64,000 nt of DNA from Macrosoma leucophasiata (GCA_036365455.1 JAWQUS010000010.1:24414501-24478500); one strand, 5' to 3'. Counted from the first letter of the stretch, positions 51,190-62,692 are shown. Numbers and translations: made by a program. Notes: a model not told the origin generated them from the letters alone.

Positions 51190-51640
51190 TTTTCATTTAA
51201 AAATACACAATAGGACTGTCAAGTTAACCACAACAAACCGACATAACAGCCATTCAGTAACAAGTATCAGTGTAATAAGGCGGAGTGGTATTTTTGTAAT
51301 ATATTTTATTACGGTTTGACAGAAGTGAGAAGGGATGCTTTTGCAATATCGTTGAATGGTGCGGTGAACGTCTATTTACTTTATGGCATTTCGAGAGCTC
51401 CCTTTACCTCAACGGGTTATCATAAATCAGCTTTTTTATTTGGCCCCACTGTCAGTTTGGACTTGCTTAACAAGACAAATAAATATGGTAATGTCGGATC
51501 GTAATAACTTTGTGTTCATTTAAATGTATATTTCTATTCCATTCGGACGCCAGTTTTTTATACAATTCGATTCTGTTTATGGGTTTGATTATAACAATAT
51601 CAGTATTAACTGCAGATATCGGTATATTATCGCAGGATGC
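51190..51640. other. Unassigned interval
   Basis: Short open frames (51316-51504, 51524-51715) resemble no protein I know. Confidence 0.4.
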
Positions 51641-51736
51641 TGCTGCCCTTGCATTTTTATTGCAATTACTAGCGCCCCATTAGAATGGATTGACCACCAT
51701 TGTTCGGTTTACTGATCACATTTTCTTCCATTAGAA

Positions 51737-51895
51737 GAGAATTCTAACCCCCTTATTCATAAACGTACATTAGATACGTTTTAACTATAGCATGCTTTGT
51801 TTTTATCAGTTGCATTGTCAAATGTGCAGGATAGAAAGATACAAAGGAGACATAAGCAACACTTTAGCTAAAATACGTTTATGAATAAGGAGGTT
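51737..51895. mobile_element. MITE-like element with inverted ends
   Basis: AACCCCCTTATTCATAAACG at the left is mirrored by ACGTTTATGAATAAGGAGGT at the right. ~158 bp, non-coding, inner sequence not palindromic. The right half also occurs at 3995-4049. Confidence 0.82.
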
Positions 51896-51924
51896 AATCT
51901 GTTAAAATATATTACTTAGTCTAG

Positions 51925-52284
51925 CAGTGCGCATGGTCCCACGGCTGGTGTAGATTGGAAGCGATCTACACGGGTAAGCGATACGGGCGCGGTCGAGTGT
52001 GTGATGGATGACCGCTAGTGGCAAATTAAAATGCGCGTTTCCGTGATTCGAAGGGCACGTTAAGCCGTCGGTCCCGGTTGTTATCGATAAACAGCAGTCG
52101 TTAAACATTGTCGGAGGCCTTATGGGCGGTTTGAAAAACATACGAAAACCAGTTGGCCACTTACCCTTATCTCCACCAACCCGCATTAGAGTAGCGTGGT
52201 GGAGTTAGCTCCGACACTTCCTCCCAAGACGGGGAGAGACTCGTGCCCAGCAGTGGGACGTATCAAGGGTTGCCATTATTATAT
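51925..52284 (+). mobile_element. 5S rRNA-derived SINE, copy 3
   Basis: Flanked by a perfect 9-bp duplication TTAGTCTAG (51916-51924, 52285-52293). The head includes GCGCATGGTCCCACGGCTGG and GATGGATGACCGCTAGTGGC. The tail GGGGAGAGACTCGTGCCCAG...TTGCCATTATTATA. 360 bp; it shows the hairpin-free state at the 2886 position. Confidence 0.92.
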
Positions 52285-52299
52285 TTAGTCTAGTATATT

Positions 52300-52905
52300 T
52301 CGTAAGTAAATAAAAGTTAGTTAGTTAGTTGGTGGGGTCGTCATGCCCCGACGCCGATATGAAAATTAAAATATAAACTTCTGGGTGTCCAAAAATCAAA
52401 ATAAATGTTGATATAAAATAGGATCTTCTGCTTCTACGTGAGCTTTTGGTAATCATAAATGAACAAAATACCTTGGCATCTTCACTAAAAAGCTGCACAG
52501 GAGAATGCTTGCGCTACTGCAGGATTGTCACGCCTACCTTACGCTACGGGTAAATATGATGGGTTTCCCAGCGTAAAAAGGTATCTCCTAAGAAACTAAT
52601 GCTAATTGCTTAAATTTTCTGAAAACAAAAATAACAACGGGCTTAGCGAAGTAATGAAAACATTTGAAACTGAAATAAAAATTTCATAGCTGCAGTAAAA
52701 AGGTAGTTTCAGTCGTAATTCTTATCGCGACAGTGAGCTTTGTTTCGCGGCGAGTGACAGCCGCGCGAGCCTTTGTGTAATCAGCCGGACTGTACACCAC
52801 GATATAACCCCAAGTTTCAATTGCGAGGAAGTTATGGTTATAATAATTTCCAAGACGAAAATACTATTGTATAGAATTCATCGTCGTCAAGCGACATTCA
52901 TGCAG
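52300..52905. other. Mostly unassigned
   Basis: TTAGTTGGTGGGGTCGTCAT with CCCGACGCCGATATG (52321-52360) is a piece of the RTE-associated repeat. A GC-richer patch is at 52730-52790. No gene. Confidence 0.4.
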
Positions 52906-52909
52906 CATA

Positions 52910-53135
52910 CACTACACTGCATACAGTTCACATTGATGTTAAGTGATGACTGCAGCCTAAAAATACCTACATAAAGACTAAGGTCAAAACGCAGATGCCA
53001 CTCCTGAGGTCGAAGGTGTTATGCCTCTGTGCCGGCAATTACAGGGCCATACATCACCACCTGACCGGAACACGATAGTGCTGAACACTACTATTTAGCG
53101 GCAAGTATCTTAGGTAATGCGGTGGTGCTTTCTAG
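52910..53135 (-). mobile_element. Family A retroposon, head truncated
   Basis: CTGCATACAGTTCACATTGA to GGTAATGCGGTGGTGCTTTC in reverse. The stem-loop head is missing. Confidence 0.85.
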
Positions 53136-53139
53136 TATA

Positions 53140-54445
53140 TGATCCAATATTTTCAATGTTTTTGATTGCGATAACGATGACTCGGTGGGGGTAATATGGA
53201 CGCCTAGATATAAGAAATAAACTGAAAGTACTCAACGCTAATTCCAGCACACAGTCCAGCTCACGGATCGGGGTCCACTGAGCCATTGTCGGACATGAGT
53301 GGGCCTCGGACAGAGACAGATGTGAGTACACACTTAATGTCATGGTTGTATCTATTGTTGAAGCGATAAAATGCTACAGATTTCGTTTTTTTTTTCTTTT
53401 TGGTTTTAGGAATCCTTTATAACGTCTAAAAATGCAACGAAATATTTTTTTTTTTCAATTTTGGAGTAAAACACGCCACCTTTTGCCTACTTCACGTAAT
53501 ATAATATGCATTGAAGTGTTTCGCTGTCTTGCTCTTAGGCCGTGCGCGTTGTTTACAGACAGCGGAACGGTGTTTAATATTTTTTGTCTCGAGGACTTCA
53601 ACATGTTCTCTACTCTTTCTTTAATAATATAGGACAATTATATTATGTTTTTATTAATATAAATATCTGTCTTTTCTATTTGCCACAGAAATTGTACGTG
53701 GTACTGTTATATCACATTGAAGTCGTTAGGCTGGAGCACCTTCTCCTATAATCCTACAATTTCATACATTTTTAATTAAATAATAGTGATACCAAAAAAA
53801 TAACATACAAGCAAATTGAAAACCTCCTCCATTTTGAAGTCGGTTCAAAATGTTTTTACAGTAATAAATATAATTTTAATGTAAGTATATACTATACTTT
53901 AAATTTGATAACGAGTTCACGTTCTGACGGCATTTTTTACCTGTTAATGTTTCTAAGTTAACACTTAAGTTAAGCAGTAAATGCACAATTATTTCTACGT
54001 GTAAATTTAATCTCGATGACAAGTCACGATTGTTCCAACAACACAATACAACGTAAACACGAACTTTTTAATCTTTAGCTTTGTTTTAATAACAAAATGT
54101 ATTAAAAACGGAACTATAACTCCTGTTAATCGATCACTTGTAGGTTTTACTGAACATGAAAATACAAGCTTAACCTAATACAGTTTTTTTTTACATTTAC
54201 CTCAGTTATACAATAAACGCCTTACATAAAGTGGTAAAATAAATTAAAAATAAGTAAATATTTAGTTTATAAGTTGTAAGTTACGTCGGTGGGCTATTAC
54301 ACGTAACTCGTGATCCTCAACTTAGCTGTGATAGTTTTCCTTTTAATTTCGATAGAACTACATACGCAGTGCTGAATTTTCTCACGCATCCAAATACAAC
54401 CATTTAGCTGACACAGGGGGGACAATTAAGGACGTCCTTACAAAA
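53140..54445. other. Mostly unassigned
   Basis: A GC-richer minus-strand frame (53343-53150, EAHSCPTMAQWTPIRELD) is not recognised. AAACCTCCTCCATTTTGAAG near 53820 is a common lepidopteran repeat motif, also seen near 34725. Confidence 0.35.
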
Positions 54446-54451
54446 CTGCGA

Positions 54452-54546
54452 TGCGATGCGAATTGCTGCGATGCAATTTCGTCTGACATATTGAAAGTAT
54501 GGCCAACTGCGTCGCATCGCAGCAATTCGCATCGCATCACAGTTTC
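54452..54546. mobile_element. MITE-like palindrome
   Basis: AAACTGCGATGCGATGCGAA and GCTGCGATGC at the left are mirrored at the right with one mismatch (arms ~33 bp), with a ~28-nt centre. The flank GTGTGGCCACCCTA suggests a longer terminal repeat. Confidence 0.8.
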
Positions 54547-54734
54547 GTGTGGCCACCCTAAGCCACTATTCTCATAAGTCTCACTATTGAACGAAAATAA
54601 TGTTATGAATATAAATGGATATTTATGTTCCTAACATTTTTTTATTATTACGCAAGAAAAAATCGTGTAAAAGCTAAAAAAAAATTCTTAAAATTATTAT
54701 GTCACTTTCTTGGCATGACTAATATATAATGAAA

Positions 54735-54822
54735 CATATACATAATATGTCTACATTATATAGACATGTCATCTAGACATATAGACATGTAACATCTATA
54801 TTATATAGACATATTATGTATA
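54735..54822. repeat. AT-rich palindrome, ~36-bp imperfect arms
   Basis: CATATACATAATATGTCTAC is mirrored by TAGACATATTATGTATATG around a TAGACATGT-rich centre. Confidence 0.88.
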
Positions 54823-54864
54823 TGACTGCCTAATTACAACTTTCTATAACTTAAAGCCTCTGCG

Positions 54865-54945
54865 CTATGATGAGCATAGACGGACGGACGAACATGGGGA
54901 ATCTGTAAGGTTTCTTTCTGTGCTACGGAATCCTAAAAATAATAG
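54865..54945 (-). repeat. Common GGGTTCCGTA-type repeat fragment
   Basis: GACGGACGGACGAACATGGG...GTGCTACGGAATCCTAAAAA. Confidence 0.6.
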
Positions 54946-55224
54946 CTTCGCCTCGCTCGCCCTGAACAACCCCAGCCCGCGTTCCCGGGGGTGCAACGAT
55001 ATTTATTGTGTACTTAACGGATACAATAGCAGGCAATTCATAACGGTCCCTCACCAATGTTGCTATATTCGTAAATATAGTATGCACTGCAGGCCTTTTT
55101 CCGTGTCGGATGATCGCATAGCATAGGAGATGTCTGTATTTGGTGAACAAATGTGAACCAGTTATAGCAAAGTTCGACTGTTATTCATAAAATGTTCATT
55201 TTCATGGTTTTATACCTCAAAGGG

Positions 55225-55400
55225 CAAAAATATGTAGTATGTATGTATCTTCACGCCAGGTCCCTAACGGGGTAGGCAGAGAGCGTAGAACGCCAGATAT
55301 CCCGATCCTGACATACCTCTCGTGCCTCGTCTACCTTCATCATACTCTTCATACATGCACGCCGATTCCTAGGACTTTTGACCGCACCATCAGACAGAAC
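55225..55400 (-). mobile_element. RTE-2 LINE 3' end
   Basis: ATGTATCTTCACGCCAGGTC then CCTAACGGGGTAGGCAGAGA and CCTCGTCTACCTTCATCATA, the reverse of the other RTE-2 copies. Confidence 0.88.
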
Positions 55401-55572
55401 TTGACCGTTGTAGTATGTAGGTATGTATTAATCTTCATAATATGAAGCGTCAGACTAACCTGTTCTTACCCAGCTCCCGTGCGTTTTCTACATTGTTCTA
55501 CATTATTACAAAGAAGTGAGACATTCTACTGATATCCTCCATGTAAATAAAATGAATCGCTAAGTGTGTTGC

Positions 55573-55602
55573 TATATTTTTTTTTTTTTTTTTTTTTTTT
55601 AA
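55573..55602. repeat. Poly-T tract
   Basis: About 29 T residues, probably the A-tail of a reversed retroposon whose body (AACCGACTTTACAGGCAACC) follows at 55603-55710. Confidence 0.85.
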
Positions 55603-55735
55603 CCGAACGAGAGAGCGGCCTGCCGGACCGGCGAATGCCTTTCTACCGAGAAAAAGACGTTGTCACGTAAAATCTTCGCCCGTAAAACCGACTTTACAGG
55701 CAACCAGTATTTTTTTATTAAATAGATATTATACA

Positions 55736-55891
55736 CTGGCTGTTGCCCGTGGCTCCGCCCGAGTGTAGGTCGTTTTATGCGTAACCTGTGGAAACTTAAC
55801 AAATTTCATCAAAATCCGTTCTGAAGTTTCGGCGTGATTGACGGACAAACATCCAAATAAAGAAACTTTCACATTTATAATATTAGTGTGA
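55736..55891 (-). mobile_element. Short non-autonomous Helitron
   Basis: The minus strand begins TCACACTAATATTATAAATG after A and ends GGGCAACAGCCAG before T (CCAG for CTAG). 156 bp. Confidence 0.8.
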
Positions 55892-55919
55892 TGTATTGGA
55901 ATATATTTCATTCAAATGC

Positions 55920-56110
55920 TCCTTCATCATCATTTATGTCAAAAGACGTTTACTACTGGACAGGAGGCTATTAGGGGAATATGCCATAAGCATATTGCAG
56001 GACGCAGCTGCTCATACCGCGTAGGTAGATAGTAGGTCGGTTGACTGACGGAAGAGCGGAAGAATTCTCCCCCATTGACGATGGGGTCGCCTCGTCCCTA
56101 CACCTAAAGA
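55920..56110 (-). repeat. RTE 3'-end-like repeat
   Basis: CATCATCATTTATGTCAAAA and GACGTTTACTACTGGACAGG resemble the reversed RTE-1 end. Then GGTCGGTTGACTGACGGAAG and GAAGAATTCTCCCCCATTGA. Confidence 0.6.
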
Positions 56111-56379
56111 TATACTTACTCAATATCACCCTACAGATGTATTAAATTCAAATGCTTTGTTGTTTCAATCATATTCTGTATAATATCAACATGTTTGTTT
56201 GTTAGTCATGTTTGTGTTTCATCGCATTCCACGATATCGCGGAAATTAATTTGATTTTGGTGTTTCTGAATCCGCTTACATTGCGTTTAGCGGTTGATTT
56301 AAGAGTGATAACATACTGTGCGATTCAACGGTTGAATTTGATTGCGATAATAATTTTATATTACGAAGGTAACAAACAG

Positions 56380-56790
56380 TTTACACGTATAACGGTCACT
56401 AGAGCCACCCGTCACCCGACCAGCGGCTGACCGTCTCGAGCGGTCTGCACTCTTTACATCAACTTCACTCCGCCTCGACCGCAAGCCGTCAACACGCGGG
56501 CGTCGCGCTGTCCTCGCTCGGATGGCGACTATAACACTCGGTGACCACTAACTTATCTTTCGTTGACTTTGCATTGCCAACGCGCTGTTCCCAAGTGGAC
56601 CGCGCGCTTTCCGCCAGTGGTTCTCAAGTAACATCGCGACGTTCACCCGTGGACCATCCGTCGAGAACGAGTGGACGCAGTAAACCGAGGCGGTGCTGGT
56701 CGGGTGCTGTAGTGAGCTATGACCTTATTCATAGCCTCGTGATTTTAATCACTGGATAAAACTCTAACGAGTTTAAGAGAGGTATCTTTT
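56380..56790 (+). promoter_or_regulatory. GC-rich island, possible host promoter/first exon
   Basis: About 350 bp of CpG-rich sequence (for example AACACGCGGGCGTCGCGCTG, GTGGACCGCGCGCTTTCCGC) lies inside AT-rich DNA with no repeat match in the window. GAGTTTAAGAGAG followed by GTATCTTTTT near 56770-56790 could be a splice donor. A 72-codon frame (56541-56759) is open but unrecognised. The call is tentative. Confidence 0.25.
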
Positions 56791-56799
56791 TATGATAAT

Positions 56800-58250
56800 A
56801 TTTTATTTTCTGTTTTGAAATTTCAAGAAAATAAGCAAATATTTGAAGATAACGACTAAAAAGCACAATGTGTTCACGCGTCGCAAATATTGATTTCAAT
56901 TTTGGTTAAATGTATAACGCAAACAAGCTCAGCCGTGGTCGACCACTCTTCAAATTTCGCTCCGCAGTAATTTCCCGCATAGCAAATTAACAAATAAATA
57001 ATTATTACATTGCACTGTTACATATTTTATATGTATTCCTACTCTGTTAACAGTTTGTACATACAAAATATAGAAAAGAAAAGACAGGAAATTAGCTAAA
57101 GGTATTCTGAACAATTTGGTAGAGCCAAAATTTACATCAGCTACCACTGGAGCATTGAGTAAAACACTAGTAGGTAATTTTGAAAATTTTCAGTATGTGT
57201 AGGCTTGGTAACATATTGATGAACCAAGTCTATAGCAATTTTGTGAAAAATAGTTCAATGCGAGTTATTTTGGCAAGCCTGAACAAATTATAACAATGAC
57301 ATAAGAGTCGCATATCAAACGAGTATAAAAAATACATCAATCAACGAAACATCGCAATCGGATCACCGCGCAAAATCAACAAATGCCAGTTTAGAATTCC
57401 ACACAGGGACGTGCAACGATCCCGCATTCCCGGGGTGCGCGGGATTCCCGGTGAGGCATGCACTAGGCAAACGAATTGACGGTTGCTTTGGTGCATTTAG
57501 GGGTACGGGTTTTTGCTTTGCTGCATTTGGACGTCCGGGCGTCTGTGATTTTGGCCATTACGGCTGTTAAGCACTGCTTTGTCTTCATTTATTTGCACGC
57601 AAATATCCCCGCAGTAGTTTGTGGTTTCTTGTTAGCTATAACATAGCTTGGGTATGACCGTTAAGCATTGGAAATGACTGCGTTACATTAAGTAATGTCT
57701 CGTTGTATTTAAGAGATTAATGTATTATTATATTTGTTATGTATTATTCTGTACTTATAATAGAAAATCGAGAGGAAATAAATGTCTCTACAGCAATGTA
57801 ACTAATTAATTAAATTCTATCAAAACTAATTTTTACAAATGTAACATACAAGTGTTACTTTTATTTTTATGCTTCTTCATTGGATTTAATTTATTCACAG
57901 TTTACTAGTCCGTAGTGTAACTACGGAATGAAAAACTTTTATTATTTATAAAACATTGTATTTATTTGCCTTATTTACCTTGAAGTTGCAGTTCTTTTTA
58001 ATACTTTTTTGACACCGGCATTCCTTTTCTGACGGTGATGATTTTTTGCTACATCACATAAAGCAACAGGATGCTCATGTGAACATGCCCATAGCCTTTT
58101 ACCGGCAAAAACCGAATTCCTATGTGAAAAAAGGATGAGACATTTTTTAAATATTATGACCAAAAGGTTTAAAAAACTCTATCATTTTTTTTAATATTCG
58201 GAAATACTTATGGTATGAAAATGAAATTAAAGAAAAAATAACGTAGGTAG
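56800..58250. other. Unassigned interval
   Basis: GC-rich palindromic text near 57415-57460 (ATCCCGCATTCCCGGGGTGC...GGGATTCCCGG) resembles one at 58730. No gene. Confidence 0.4.
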
Positions 58251-58539
58251 GTACGTGAACATAGGTACTCGTTTCCAGTGATCCAAAATATCACCGCACT
58301 AATACGGCACCGACGTGACATGTCCTCGTTGGTACATTAGGTACTTAGTCTTAATCATTAAGGTACTTAGTCTGCAATATGGTATAGTAATATCATTATG
58401 GTTTTAAAAAAACATATTTGTATTAGTGTCAATTGGTTGTAGATAAATAATCTATAATAAATGACATGACCAAAAAATGACATTTTATTCGCAAACAAAC
58501 ACAAATTTATGTGAACAGTTACTTATTTACGCTATTGGC

Positions 58540-58800
58540 GCACCCTGCTATCAATCTTCCACCGAGACCGCGGTCCTAAACATCGCAGTACTAAAAGTCA
58601 ATACGTAGGGACATTATTTCCCGTAGTCAGTTAAACGGAGCCGACGTCCACCGGTCTCAGTCCACCTGGGTCGTCGCAAAGATATTAGTTTTCAATATTT
58701 AATACAGGGCGCGCTACGTGACGTGGGTGGGATTGCCATCCCGCGATCCCGCGCTGACGTGCGCTGTCTCAGCACTATTTTGTGCACGATATATTTATTT
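58540..58800. other. GC-rich patch
   Basis: ACCGAGACCGCGGTCCTAAA to GCGATCCCGCGCTGACGTGC. It shares GTGGGATTGCCATCCCGCG-like text with 57420. Whether host or repeat is unresolved. Confidence 0.25.
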
Positions 58801-58914
58801 TAGATTCGCGTTTCAGGTTCGGTTTTTGAGTAAAATGTACGGATATGTTGAAATGAAATTTAGAACAGCTATGAAGAATTTGACTAATAGGCATTAAGGC
58901 ATTGGGACATGATG

Positions 58915-59160
58915 ATTCCACCGCCCTCTATTAGAGGAGAATCCTTCTGCTAGTGCAGTTAGTCAACCAAACAATAGCAATTAAACCACAGTAATAAGCG
59001 ACAAAACTACAGCGTTTGCATATCTGCATGCCAAGCGTAGTGAATATGACATATCCCCCATATATCCCCAATAATGTATCGGGAGGCTTTTGTCCAGCTG
59101 TAAATGTCTTTTGGCTGAAATCATGATGATGGTGACGATAAAACGGCATTGTAGGGTGAA
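58915..59160 (+). repeat. RTE-associated repeat and RTE 3' tail
   Basis: AGCTGTAAATGTCTTTTGGC then TGAAATCATGATGATGGTGA is an RTE-1-type 3' end in forward orientation. The stretch before it carries the reversed GTTGACT...AGAATTCTCC-type repeat. Confidence 0.6.
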
Positions 59161-59257
59161 TTTGCCTGTTAAAAGCACAAGAGCGCGGCTCATACTCGTT
59201 TTATAAAAGCAGTTGCTGTTATTTATTATCATGTGCGGGTATCAACACGGGCCGCAA

Positions 59258-59530
59258 GCCGCGGCGGACCGGAGTGGAGTAGCCATATGCAGGCTTTCCC
59301 CTCTGTCAAAGTACAAGATCAAATGGTCCTATGCCTGTCGCTGTATTAAAATGTGTGCGTGAAATTGTTTATGTATTTTGTTAAAATTAAGGTGTGAGTT
59401 GCGTAGTAACAGACAATTTTTGTAGTCTGAGTGTGTGTGTTACACGTATCCCCCCCCCGCAAAAAATACAGACTGTTTTGCATTGGTAATAAACGCTATG
59501 GCTACTCCCCTCCGGTCCGCCGCGACCGGT
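59258..59530. mobile_element. Element with ~26-bp inverted ends
   Basis: CGCGGCGGACCGGAGTGGAG then TAGCCAT at the left; ATGGCTACTCCCCTCCGGTC then CGCCGCG at the right. One mismatch. ~270 bp, non-coding, with a C-run near 59450. Confidence 0.75.
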
Positions 59531-59961
59531 GGGCCGAGTTGCTCTATGTGTGTATAAAAAATAATAAAAAAAATCAGTAATTTCACCTGCAGATATACAC
59601 GTTTCATAAAAACTAAACGCAATTTATCGACAACGTTATTCAAAGTCTATCCTCGATTAACACGTACCAAATATTCCCTGAGCGCGTTGATATTCGAGAG
59701 CAGCGTATGCAAAACAAAAATGGCTCGCACCGACACACTTTGCCATTCTAGCGCCGTGCCGCGACATCTAACTTGCCAACTGCGAGTCGAATGTGTAATG
59801 CATTTAATCTTTTACCAACGTACTTTCACGTAAATGGCAGGATTTCAACTTTAAAATAAGGGAATAAGACTGAAAGTGATAGAAAATAGCTATTGTAAGG
59901 TGTTTTCGATAGTCCAAGAGCTGGTAATTAAAATTACGATCAAGATATAATTAAACATCCA

Positions 59962-60270
59962 TCCATACGAATATTATAAATGTGAAAGTGTGTTTGTATG
60001 TTTGTGTGTTTGTTTGTCCGTCTTACACGTGAAAACGGAGCAACGGATTGGTATGATTTTTTATGTAGAGAAACTTGAAGAGGTGGTAAGTGTTAAGAGG
60101 CTACACTTTGTCTCCTTATCCTCACCCCCTTAAAATAGGGAATGGAAATTTGTATGGAGCATTACACAATTTTCAAGGTAGAAATTTAATGGGCGTGGGC
60201 GCCAAAACTATGTCACGAAACTTCATGTGACAGACCAAATCCCACGCGAGCGAAGCCGCGAGCAAAAGTA
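59962..60270 (+). mobile_element. Non-autonomous Helitron, diverged 3' end
   Basis: TCCATACGAATATTATAAAT, then GTGAAAACGGAGCAACGGAT, and near the end CCCACGCGAGCGAAGCCGCG followed by AGCAAAAGTA in place of CTAGT. Confidence 0.7.
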
Positions 60271-60274
60271 TTTT

Positions 60275-61030
60275 ATAGTTTAATGATTTAGAAAACTTTC
60301 TTGTGTGTCAGTTTTTGAAGTGAAAGCATTCTTTAGCCTTCTTAAGATTTGAAAGTATATGAAACGAAAAAGCAACATTATAAAGAGATAGACATATGAT
60401 TTCATAAGATTTAACGTGGGAGGAAATGAGATAGCAAGCATTCTACAGTATCTATGATGATTTTTTTTGTACCACGTGTGAATTGCACACACGTTTTTTT
60501 AACGATGGCATTTTTCTAGTAGTTACATAACTATTGCTACAGTTAGTACCTTCAGCATAATTATAATTATTTTACAAACATGGTATTTTCTGTTTACAAT
60601 CAACGGGATTCTTTTGTGGTTATGAAACATATAATGGGGAATGGTATTTAATAACTGTACGCAACTTCATTGGTAATTTGAGAGAAAACCTCAAATCCGT
60701 GGGGAATGTGATATCGATTGGATTTCGTGAGACAGAATTAATTTAGAGCAAATTCGTAGTTAATAGAACTTTATCCGTAACTTCTCTCTTGTGTACAAAA
60801 AACGCATTTATGATAGATATAGTTATTCATTTAAATAATATTTGTTTTTTTTTTCATTAGCACATAAAGTAGTAGTTTTTCTTCTTCTTCTTCTATAATA
60901 ATAAGTTTTATATAATGTACGCAATATACATTTAAAAAAAAAGCGGACAAGCGCGAGTCGTACACTCTTTCACAGGGCGCCATTAATGAATTTCCCATGT
61001 AATCAAAAGTACCTATCGGATAATCTATTT
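60275..61030. other. Unassigned AT-rich interval
   Basis: A (TTC)n run at 60880-60895. AAGCGGACAAGCGCGAGTCG at 60940 is a common lepidopteran repeat motif. No gene. Confidence 0.4.
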
Positions 61031-61034
61031 AAAT

Positions 61035-61315
61035 AAAAATAAAAAATACGCTTACACTCACAGCCCCGCAGTAGGTATAAATCTGTGTCGTGGGTGCCGT
61101 TGTACACATACAACACATACACAAACACCCAGACCCGAAACAAATATCTGTAGGCCATACAAATATTTGTCCCGGTGCGGGGATCGAATCAAACGGTCAT
61201 CTCACACCGCTGGACTAACCGGGTCGTCAAATGCGGGGATCGAACTCGTGACCCTCGCATTAAGCAATGGTTGTGACTATTGCTTAATTGCACCGCTCGA
61301 CCAACTGGGTTGGCA
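61035..61315 (-). mobile_element. Dimeric SINE-B (two tRNA-like heads)
   Basis: On the minus strand: first head CCAACCCAGTTGGTCGAGCG with B box GAGTTCGATCCCCGC (61315-61235), then GACGACCCGGTTAGTCCAGC with a shortened B box (61230-61165), then the SINE-B body to GGGCTGTGAGTGTAAGCGTA. The second head lacks ~12 bp around GAAGGGTCGCGG compared with other copies. Confidence 0.85.
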
Positions 61316-61729
61316 GCTTTAAGGCAAGTACTTTTCTCTACACATTTTCCTACCTCCAGTATTAATACCGATATTATTAGACTGCAATTTTTTATATCTA
61401 AAAATTAACATACTTCATGACGGCTATAGCAGTTTAAAGGCGTCGATGAGTAGTATGCATCAAAAAAATGCCACAGCCCGTAGTTAAAGTAAAACGACCA
61501 TAAGGTAATTAATTCATACGCTGACTCTCGCGCTACAAAGGTAAGTTTTTCTCAAAGAACTCAATGGTACAAGTTTAGAGCTAAGCGGGCGTTCGTGGGA
61601 GTGTTCGCGTCTTTGTATTAGTGTATTCCTTTTGTCTTGGAGTTAACACAATGTGTTGGGTATCAGTGTATTGTGGTTAACGCGACAGGTGAAACGTGCT
61701 GTGCTTTGTACTGTTTGCCCTTTTTGTAA

Positions 61730-61885
61730 CACGCTTTTAGGGTTCCGTAGTAAACAAGGAACCCTTATAGTTTTGCCATGTCCGTCTGTCTGTTCGTGCG
61801 TGATTTAGCGCAAAAACTATTGGTACTAGAGACTTGAAACAGCACAAGTATACACCTTATACACGCCAAAAAAGTGTTAGAATAA
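61730..61885 (+). repeat. Common GGGTTCCGTA-type repeat
   Basis: TTTTAGGGTTCCGTAGTAAA, GGAACCCTTATAGTTTTGCC and ATGTCCGTCTGTCTGTTCG. Partial copies in reverse at 26262 and 54865. Confidence 0.65.
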
Positions 61886-61988
61886 AAACATGAAAAAAAA
61901 GTTTTGGGTAACCCTGTTCCTTACTTGTAAGGAGCGGATATTTATTTTTAATTTGCGATTTCCATATAGTGTAAGGTATCATATTTTT

Positions 61989-62079
61989 ATATTGTAAACG
62001 GGACTTAATCGCGTACTATTTTAATCGAAGTATTTACCTCGACACGCAATAGTACGCGATTAAGTCCCGTTTACAATAT
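61989..62079. repeat. Perfect 30-bp inverted repeat, 31-nt loop
   Basis: The left arm 61989-62018 starts ATATTGTAAACGGGACTTAA. The right arm 62050-62079 is its exact inverse. It abuts an RTE-2 3' end. Confidence 0.95.
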
Positions 62080-62083
62080 AAAG

Positions 62084-62200
62084 GTAGAAGGTAGACGAGG
62101 CACGAGAGGTTTGTCAGAACCGGGATGTCTGGCGCTCTACACTCTCTGTCTACCCCGTTAGGGACCTGGCGTGAAGATACATACATACATACATACAATA
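62084..62200 (+). mobile_element. RTE-2 LINE 3' end, very short
   Basis: GGTAGACGAGGCACGAGAGG, CTACCCCGTTAGGGACCTGG and GAAGATACATACATACATAC. The open tail (ACAT)n is longer than in other copies. Confidence 0.88.
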
Positions 62201-62409
62201 TAAAAATATGAATACAAATCGTGTAAGTGTAAGGTATCGTTGGATAGGTCTTTCAAAAATGTCATGCATGTCCGTTAATCATTTTTCGATTTAGGTTACT
62301 ATTCCTGACTTATTAAGCTTTAAAGTGAAAATTTTCGTTAGAGTCAAGTGTACCTCTTCCCCCCCCCCCCCCTCCCTCCTACAAACTAAACAGTTGTTGT
62401 TCATCAGTT

Positions 62410-62465
62410 GTCAATCAGTAGAAGCAGCACCGGGGCTGGCCCCCTCTGCTGCGGCTTCTTCTGCC
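62410..62465. repeat. GC-rich LINE-associated fragment
   Basis: GCACCGGGGCTGGCCCCCTC matches 8440-8475. Confidence 0.7.
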
Positions 62466-62479
62466 ATTGACCGGTTTTT

Positions 62480-62692
62480 TATATGACTGCAGGCTATAAA
62501 CATCTACACAAAAACCAGAGGTCAAAACGCTGATGCGTTGCCACCTCGGAGACCTTAGTTGTTACGAAGGCATACGTAACCATCTAACCGGAACACGATA
62601 GTGCTGAACACTACCATTTGGCGGCAGATAGATTAGGTAATGCAAGTGCCTACGCCTTCGAGCTCCTACACTGGAGTTCTGCCGCTAGTTTT
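62480..62692 (-). mobile_element. Family A retroposon
   Basis: GACTGCAGGCTATAAACATC to CTACACTGGAGTTCTGCCGC in reverse. Confidence 0.82.

Noticed and set aside
53150..53343. Host exon on the minus strand (EAHSCPTMAQWTPIRELD)
   Set aside because: The composition looks coding-like, but there is no family match and no clear splice sites; kept only as a note.
55573..55602. Poly-T tract as a pol III terminator
   Set aside because: No pol III promoter faces it, and a reversed retroposon A-tail explains it better.
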